From Epithemia pelagica (taxonomy: Eukaryota; Bacillariophyta; Bacillariophyceae; Surirellales; Surirellaceae): a stretch of DNA of 64,000 nt. The DNA lies in assembly GCA_946965045.2 (NCBI GenBank), contig OX337236.1:2542001-2606000 (forward strand). Reading direction: 5' to 3'. Within the stretch, counting starts at the first letter, position 1, and each line of letters begins with the position of its first letter. The translations under genes and the position numbers were made by a program. Positions 59,115 to 64,000 of the stretch are shown piece by piece. The notes beneath the pieces were generated by a model. It did not search any database. It saw nothing but the letters and a program-made list of their open reading frames with translations, and was not told the origin of the DNA.

Positions 59115-61973
59115 ATGATGGATCATCACCATTTGGCTTTCATGTCAAAAATGTTTCCCAAGACAACCAAGAATCAAGACGGGGAAACTGGTAAGGACAA
59201 TCATGCTCGCGGCAGCAGTGCCACAGACGGAGGGGTGGACGTGGCCATTCGAAGTTTCGATACAAATGGAAGCCAGGATCAATCCTGGAACTCTGAAAGC
59301 ACTTCGGCTGTCATTGACAGTTTTTCCGGCGTTCTTCTCCAAAGCAAATTCCATCAGGCTGCTACGAAAACGGATACAGGCGCTAAACCCAATTTGACGA
59401 TTGCAACAACAGGCACGGGAATCGAGGGTAAACCAAGCGCATCAAGAACTCCCGTCACAGAAGCTTCCACTCCTTCCACACTTGGCACCCTCCATCCTGC
59501 TATTGAAGAGGATGAACATGAACCGCCGGTGACGAATGCTGTCGCATCCCATACAGACTCACCTGAAAATGGCACGCAGCGGCTACCGGACTCTAAGGAT
59601 GCGAGCCCTCTTCCTTCCACTACGGCCATGCCTGCTAAGCTGCTTGCTACTCACTGCTCTCCGAATCAAGATGTAACGACTCCAACTGGGAAGGGTGGCA
59701 CATCGACAGGAACAGATGAAGATGATGGGGACAAATCCCCGTCATGCTCGTCGCGTCTATTTCAGGGAAGCGGCAAAGCCAAGGCAAGTAGTGAACTGTC
59801 TTCCAACAAAGAGGTTGTGTCTCAAGGAACATCATCCATCTCGGCGAGACGCTCCACATCCATTTCTCCCAGCAAGGCCAGTCGCATGAAAAACCGCAAG
59901 AAGCCTCCGCGCACTTCCCATCCACCTAAACCTAATAATACAGGAGCCACAGCACCTCCGACATCCACTGCGAATACAAGTCCTCGTCGAGGCATAATGC
60001 GTCGAGTGTCATTGGGAGGTCGCCGATCGCGGTCCATATCGGCACCACGTGCCGGTCGAGATGAAACGAAGGACCGTGGTCCTTCGAACTCAACTGTGAA
60101 TAGCAAGAATGGTCAGGTCCTCGAAACTCGGCCAGGGCCGCGTTCGTCGATAGACAACAGTACCATCACCATGGAAGAATTTGTTCACAAATCTAGCCGC
60201 ATGCAATCTTTTTTGGGACATGCCTGGCAGCATGTCAAGCATGCAACTGTGAACAGCAATCGTGAGGAAGCCACAATGGCAAATCCACGAGGCAGCAAGG
60301 CTCTGAAGAAGAAACGCCGACGCCGTGGAAGTCTTACGGCCGCCAAGGCAACTTCAGCCGCAAGTGTGGTTCCGGAACCTGGGCAACGCTCTGAAGTCAT
60401 GGTCCAAGAACCTGCCAATCAAGGTGCAGACAGTGAAGGTGGAGCCTCGCGTTTCATTCGTGAACAAACGACCGAAATATGGCGCCTCAAACAGCAGTTG
60501 GAACAAGCTCAAGAAGAGGTCACATCGCTGAAAAGCACTCACGACAATTTACGCATTGAATTCCAAGCCAGTCAGAACCGGGCCCAGCGTGCTCAGACAG
60601 CACTTCGTCTAGCTCAGGATTCGGTCCGTTCGGCACGAGCCGAAGCTGACGCAGCCGAGACCACGGCGGCGCATCTGGCACAACAACTGCAAGATTTGCA
60701 TACTGTTGTGGAAGAAACCAAAAAGGCCAGTCTCCTTTTGCAACAGGAACAAGAGATGGTGGAGAAAAAGGTCAACCGAGCTGAAACAGCGTTGCATCAT
60801 AAAGGATTAGAATTGTCACGAGCCCACAACAAGCTCACGCAACATCAGAAGCAAGATGAATTGTTCCACTCAGCGCAAAATGCTTGGGACCGACAACAGG
60901 AAACTTTGCAAGCTCAGTTGACGGAAAAAATGAAATTGTTACACACCTTGGAACAGCAGCACCATGAGTCCAATGCCTTGGCAGAGGCTCGATTGGAGCG
61001 GTTGCAAAAAATGCAAGACGAATGGCAGCAAGCCCAGTCACTCCTGGAAGAAGCCACTCAAAGCAAGTTGGAAACGCAACAAACCGTTGTTCAACTGTCG
61101 GAAGCCATTGAACAGTTGCAATTGGCAAATGGTACTCTGCACAAACAATTGGAGTCTGCACAGTCGAGTAACCATGAACAAAAGACCATTCAACAAGAGG
61201 CGCTCTACAAGGCGGAACGGGCCACCTTGCAGGCCAGGATTCAGCAGGAGGCGTTGGAGGAAGAATTGACGCGTCTTCAACATCAAATCAAGCAACAACA
61301 ACAACAACATCAGCAGATCCAACGTCGAGCGGCCCGCAGCTCAGTTCTTTCCACTAAAAACGATTCTGCCGACCATGTGGTTCCTCGTTTCTCATTGCCT
61401 CCTCTCTCGTCATCGTCATCGGTTCAGAATAAAGGTGTTCGTGACAACAATGATGACGACAAGGAGAATGGGGCACCCGCCACACCTGCTGGACCTCGAC
61501 GTGAATCTATGACTGCTACTCCATTGGCGAGCAATAAGAATGTGGAGAATCGAAAGAGTGCTAACGACATTGCTGATGTGATGGCAACACCGACCACAAG
61601 CAATTGTACCAAAAGGCCAGTGGAAATGAACGATGCGGCGAGCGAAACTGGCTCAACGGTGTCTCGTGCCAGTGTCGGTGCTGTCAACAACGCTTCCAAG
61701 GTAGAGACTTGTACCATTTGCGGTGGCATGGCGTATGGGTTGATGAAACGTTGTCAGTGTGGGCGTGTCTCTTGTTCGTTCCGTGCCCACTTGTCGTGTG
61801 CCAACCAATTGCCCTTGTCGAGCAAGGCGAGTTTGTCTCATCCGGGAGCCCCTACGGTGCGCACGGCCTTGGTCCTCTGCCAAGCAGTTCCGGACAGTGG
61901 TAGCTGCAATATCGAAAAGACAGACAAAACCGCGTCTCCGGTGGAAGCCTCCGGCAGTTCGGTCCCGCCGTAA
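59115..61973 (+). CDS. Coiled-coil protein with C-terminal Cys/His zinc-binding motif
   Basis: 952 residues from a double ATG (59115, 59118). The first 440 residues are Ser/Thr/Pro-rich and disordered, with basic patches (SRMKNRKKPPRTSHPPKPNN, RRVSLGGRRSRSISAPRAGR). A continuous coiled coil spans about 455-740 (EIWRLKQQLEQAQEEVTSLK, LQTAQ-like heptads, IKQQQQQHQQIQRRAARSS). After another linker the C-terminus has CTICGGMAYGLMKRCQCG and CSFRAHLSCANQL (about residues 866-895): Cys-x2-Cys, Cys-x-Cys-Gly, Cys and His-x3-Cys, which resembles a FYVE/PHD/C1-type two-zinc finger with an FRAHxxC ending. Possibly a membrane- or cytoskeleton-associated scaffold. No known family. Confidence 0.8.
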   Translation: MMDHHHLAFMSKMFPKTTKNQDGETGKDNHARGSSATDGGVDVAIRSFDTNGSQDQSWNSESTSAVIDSFSGVLLQSKFHQAATKTDTGAKPNLTIATTGTGIEGKPSASRTPVTEASTPSTLGTLHPAIEEDEHEPPVTNAVASHTDSPENGTQRLPDSKDASPLPSTTAMPAKLLATHCSPNQDVTTPTGKGGTSTGTDEDDGDKSPSCSSRLFQGSGKAKASSELSSNKEVVSQGTSSISARRSTSISPSKASRMKNRKKPPRTSHPPKPNNTGATAPPTSTANTSPRRGIMRRVSLGGRRSRSISAPRAGRDETKDRGPSNSTVNSKNGQVLETRPGPRSSIDNSTITMEEFVHKSSRMQSFLGHAWQHVKHATVNSNREEATMANPRGSKALKKKRRRRGSLTAAKATSAASVVPEPGQRSEVMVQEPANQGADSEGGASRFIREQTTEIWRLKQQLEQAQEEVTSLKSTHDNLRIEFQASQNRAQRAQTALRLAQDSVRSARAEADAAETTAAHLAQQLQDLHTVVEETKKASLLLQQEQEMVEKKVNRAETALHHKGLELSRAHNKLTQHQKQDELFHSAQNAWDRQQETLQAQLTEKMKLLHTLEQQHHESNALAEARLERLQKMQDEWQQAQSLLEEATQSKLETQQTVVQLSEAIEQLQLANGTLHKQLESAQSSNHEQKTIQQEALYKAERATLQARIQQEALEEELTRLQHQIKQQQQQHQQIQRRAARSSVLSTKNDSADHVVPRFSLPPLSSSSSVQNKGVRDNNDDDKENGAPATPAGPRRESMTATPLASNKNVENRKSANDIADVMATPTTSNCTKRPVEMNDAASETGSTVSRASVGAVNNASKVETCTICGGMAYGLMKRCQCGRVSCSFRAHLSCANQLPLSSKASLSHPGAPTVRTALVLCQAVPDSGSCNIEKTDKTASPVEASGSSVPP

Positions 61974-62304
61974 AAGAGACCCTTTGTCCTTAGTGTGCAG
62001 ACATTTCGTGAAAGTCTACATATTAGAATGAGTAGTTTGTGTTTTGTCTTTCACATGATACGGATAGGAGAAATGAATTCTTCTTGGTCAGAGGAGGAAG
62101 GACACATACTCTTGCAAGACAAAGCGTTAGCTAATCCTGGTCAATGCAGTCAATAGGGTGATAGCTCTCATTCTCATAGCTGATAGAGTCGCTTGAAAAT
62201 CTCATCTTTCAAAATCGTGATCGCGCGCCAGGCATCCGATATAGTTACTATTTACAACAGTGAATCTGAGTTTGATTTTAAGTAATAGCACGCATGCGGA
62301 CGCA
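61974..62304. other. Intergenic
   Basis: 331 bp. Nothing recognised apart from the 15-bp direct repeat listed separately at its end. Confidence 0.35.
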
Positions 62305-62322
62305 ATGGCACGCATGCGGACG
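62288..62322. repeat. 15-bp direct repeat gcacgcatgcggacg, two copies
   Basis: Copies at 62288-62302 and 62308-62322, exactly 20 bp apart (two helical turns). Each holds the palindrome gcatgc. The second copy overlaps the start of the small ORF at 62305. Could be a promoter site for the downstream gene or simple chance duplication within a short coding repeat. Confidence 0.7.
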
Positions 62323-62547
62323 CGTGGAGGATATGGCGATGGATTCAGACCTCCACAATTTCGGCAAATCCTCACGAACGCACACAAGAAAGAGACGAGA
62401 CATCAGCTCTTTGCCGCGATGCTCTTTTCGTTTACTCTCACATATTGCTTGTTTGGAGTCTCCACTTTCAAAGACCAGACAAGATTTGACAGTTTTGCAA
62501 AGAGATCCCCTGGTGTTTCCACATGCATTTTTTGTCAGCTTTGTTGA
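62305..62547 (+). CDS. Possible small single-membrane-segment protein
   Basis: 80 residues from the first ATG (62305). Reads GGYGDGFRPPQFRQILTNAH and KKETRHQLFAAMLFSFTLTY, then CLFGVSTFKDQTRFDSFAKR. A basic N-terminus, one hydrophobic helix with Arg/His on its N-terminal side, and an Arg-Phe-Asp-Ser-Phe-Ala segment after it. This is the layout of small accessory subunits of mitochondrial respiratory complexes (for example cytochrome oxidase VIc-like), but no family can be claimed. It ends only 57 bp before the next gene's ATG, so it might instead be part of that gene's leader. Kept as a candidate. Confidence 0.35.
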   Translation: MARMRTRGGYGDGFRPPQFRQILTNAHKKETRHQLFAAMLFSFTLTYCLFGVSTFKDQTRFDSFAKRSPGVSTCIFCQLC

Positions 62548-62604
62548 GACAACACTGCTATTCAAACCTACAAAAAAGTGTCTCTGGAAAAATTAGAACC
62601 CACC

Positions 62605-63504
62605 ATGTCGACAACCAGCGCCCATTCCTCGTCTGGTTCTACCAACGTGGCGACTCCAGAAATGGTCGTTGTTGTGACCGATCCCTCCGAAACGAGTAGT
62701 GTTCCGACCATCACCACCACCACTCCCACTGGGACGTTCCTTCCCTCCTCCTTTTCCAGTTCTGGCTCAGTGCTTTCGCCGTCCGAAACGTCAGTATCAT
62801 CATCATCGTCGTCGTCATCCTCATCTTCTGTGTCAATGACCATGCCAACCGTTTCCAACGTCAACAACAAGCGACAATGGCAAGAAAAGTTTCAGGGATG
62901 GTCTTCTTCCTCAACCTTGCGTTCCTGGGTTGGTACTACCGGTAGTGAGATATCACCAACTCACTCGAGTACAACCTCGCCGACTGCAGCCTCAGTGTCG
63001 TCGTCATCGTCGTCCAGTTCACCAACGTCGAGTAGTACTTCCCCGGTGTCGACCAATGCAACGTCCCCCACTTCGTTGGCATCGACTCCTACTTCTGTGG
63101 CATCGACGACGACAACGACACGTACTAGCTTTTACAAGTATTCTTCCATGACAACGGCATGGTTGCGCGCTCAGGCCAAACAACGTCACTCCCACTCTCG
63201 CGAGAAGGAGAACGAGCAGGAGCGCCAACACCAACACTTGATGCATCAAGTCCAGCAAGTGGTAGTAGACCATGTCGTGTTGCAAGAATTGCAAGCGTGC
63301 TTGCGTCACGAACACGCCGTGACCAATGCCCGATTGCAGTGTACCGTGCCGCACAAATTGGTGGAAATTTATCAGCGACGACAACAAGAGGCGGCACTGT
63401 CTTCAACACGACAAGACGAAAAAGAAGAACTCATCACATTCAACAGCGGTAACCTTGCTCCATCGGCCCTGGACTCCCACCGGTCCATTGCCGTGGCTCC
63501 TTAA
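62605..63504 (+). CDS. Ser/Thr-rich protein with helical C-terminus, unknown
   Basis: 299 residues from the first ATG in a CACCATGTC context. Residues 1-180 are almost entirely Ser/Thr/Pro/Val (long SSSS and TTTT runs), a mucin-like or disordered region. Around residues 84-105 is a short motif KRQWQEKFQGWSSSSTLRSW. The C-terminal 115 residues are helical and His/Gln-rich (MTTAWLRAQAKQRHSHSREK, LMHQVQQVVVDHVVLQELQA, VPHKLVEIYQRRQQEAALSS). No signal peptide. No family recognised; likely a real gene from its length, start context and folded C-terminal part. Confidence 0.65.
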   Translation: MSTTSAHSSSGSTNVATPEMVVVVTDPSETSSVPTITTTTPTGTFLPSSFSSSGSVLSPSETSVSSSSSSSSSSSVSMTMPTVSNVNNKRQWQEKFQGWSSSSTLRSWVGTTGSEISPTHSSTTSPTAASVSSSSSSSSPTSSSTSPVSTNATSPTSLASTPTSVASTTTTTRTSFYKYSSMTTAWLRAQAKQRHSHSREKENEQERQHQHLMHQVQQVVVDHVVLQELQACLRHEHAVTNARLQCTVPHKLVEIYQRRQQEAALSSTRQDEKEELITFNSGNLAPSALDSHRSIAVAP

Positions 63505-63744
63505 GTGGAGTGTGTGCAGTGGAGCGCTTCCTTCCGAAAGACAACACGTCTGTTTGAAACAGCACGCGTATGTTACTTTTTGGACCGCGTTTCCAAGTGA
63601 CGGTAGAGTTTGCTTTTTTCTAAAAAAACTAGTTTAGCAGACATGTTTTCCATTGCCGGTTGCGTCCAGTGTATCATTGAGAAACGGGAGTCCTGATGAG
63701 GCCACCCGAGTCAAGTCCAATTCACGCCGGTGCAGGCTGTAGTA
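63505..63744. other. Intergenic between convergent genes
   Basis: 240 bp, nothing recognised. Confidence 0.35.
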
Positions 63745-64000
63745 TTACACGGTCACTAGCATCACTTTGGATGACGAAGTGTCTGCTGTGTTGCCTGGAT
63801 CCGTCTCTTGGAACGAGGAGGACGCTGTGTAAGATGGCGACACGGTCACAGAAGGAGGGCGAGTTGTAGACGTTTCCTTAAGGAGAGTCATGGATTCTCG
63901 ACCTTCTTGTTTGGATGCTCTCTTTTGTTGTTGTTGATTCGATTGATTCAGATCCGAAAGGCGTTGGGCCAAGGCTTGTTGTTGTGCAATTTGATGGCGA
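63745..64000 (-). CDS. 3' end of a gene running off the window
   Basis: About 85 codons open to the window edge, ending at the stop at 63745. Reads HQIAQQQALAQRLSDLNQSN with a Gln run, then TTRPPSVTVSPSYTASSSFQ. A helical Gln-rich stretch followed by a Ser/Thr-rich tail. No family can be named from this part. Confidence 0.5.
   Translation of the reverse strand, partial: RHQIAQQQALAQRLSDLNQSNQQQQKRASKQEGRESMTLLKETSTTRPPSVTVSPSYTASSSFQETDPGNTADTSSSKVMLVTV

Noticed and set aside
1-64000. CRISPR arrays, rRNA genes and bacterial-type operons
   Set aside because: None seen; introns, plastid leaders and LTR elements show a eukaryotic nuclear origin.

Overview
The window looks like nuclear DNA of a stramenopile alga, most likely a pennate diatom. 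The evidence is: a chlorophyll-binding light-harvesting protein with an ER signal followed by the diatom plastid motif ASAFAP; several other enzymes with the same bipartite leader style; short GT-AG introns (82-155 bp); and Copia retrotransposons with diatom-type (CoDi-like) proteases. No species assignment is possible from sequence alone.

Layout. 1-15863 is a compact host-gene block: an M32 carboxypeptidase, a charged low-complexity protein, a membrane-anchored cyclophilin-like protein, the light-harvesting protein, a YjbQ/UPF0047 protein, a PrmA-type methyltransferase, a DUF1995 plastid protein, an acyl-CoA-binding protein with membrane segments, and a DUF1295 membrane reductase/methyltransferase-like protein. 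Many are in divergent pairs sharing short promoters. 15864-19974 is gene-poor, with small repeats and one TPR-like gene fragment.

19975-47320 is a stack of transposable elements. Element 2 (29584-47320, plus strand, target duplication gtttc) sits in a ~239-bp tandem repeat. Its 5' LTR is split by a 3.3-kb insertion (N) carrying pieces of unrelated genes (HNH-like ORF, DUF1350 hydrolase fragment, threonine-aldolase-like fragment). Its gag is split by Element 3 (34708-43027, minus strand, target duplication cctgt), a very young Copia with 758-bp LTRs. Element 1 (23402-28921), a Copia with intact gag and pol, lies between two near-identical ~3.4-kb direct copies of the start of this locus. It has no matching target duplication, as expected if the duplication arose by unequal exchange between two Element 1 insertions.

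47321-64000 returns to host genes: a PDZ-like membrane protein, a FAM210/DUF1279 mitochondrial protein, a low-complexity protein, a 1.3-kb-residue-scale coiled-coil protein, a coiled-coil/zinc-finger protein, a possible small single-membrane-segment protein, a Ser/Thr-rich protein and the 3' end of one more gene.

The most interesting signals are in the retroelements. Element 2 has a 14-nt sequence directly after its LTR that is the exact reverse complement of a site inside the LTR (possible self-primed reverse transcription). Element 3 has a primer site matching a tRNA-Asn anticodon arm (half-tRNA priming). Elements 2 and 3 each carry an extra unknown ORF between the 5' LTR and gag. All positions come from reading the sequence; family names rest on motif recognition and no search was run.
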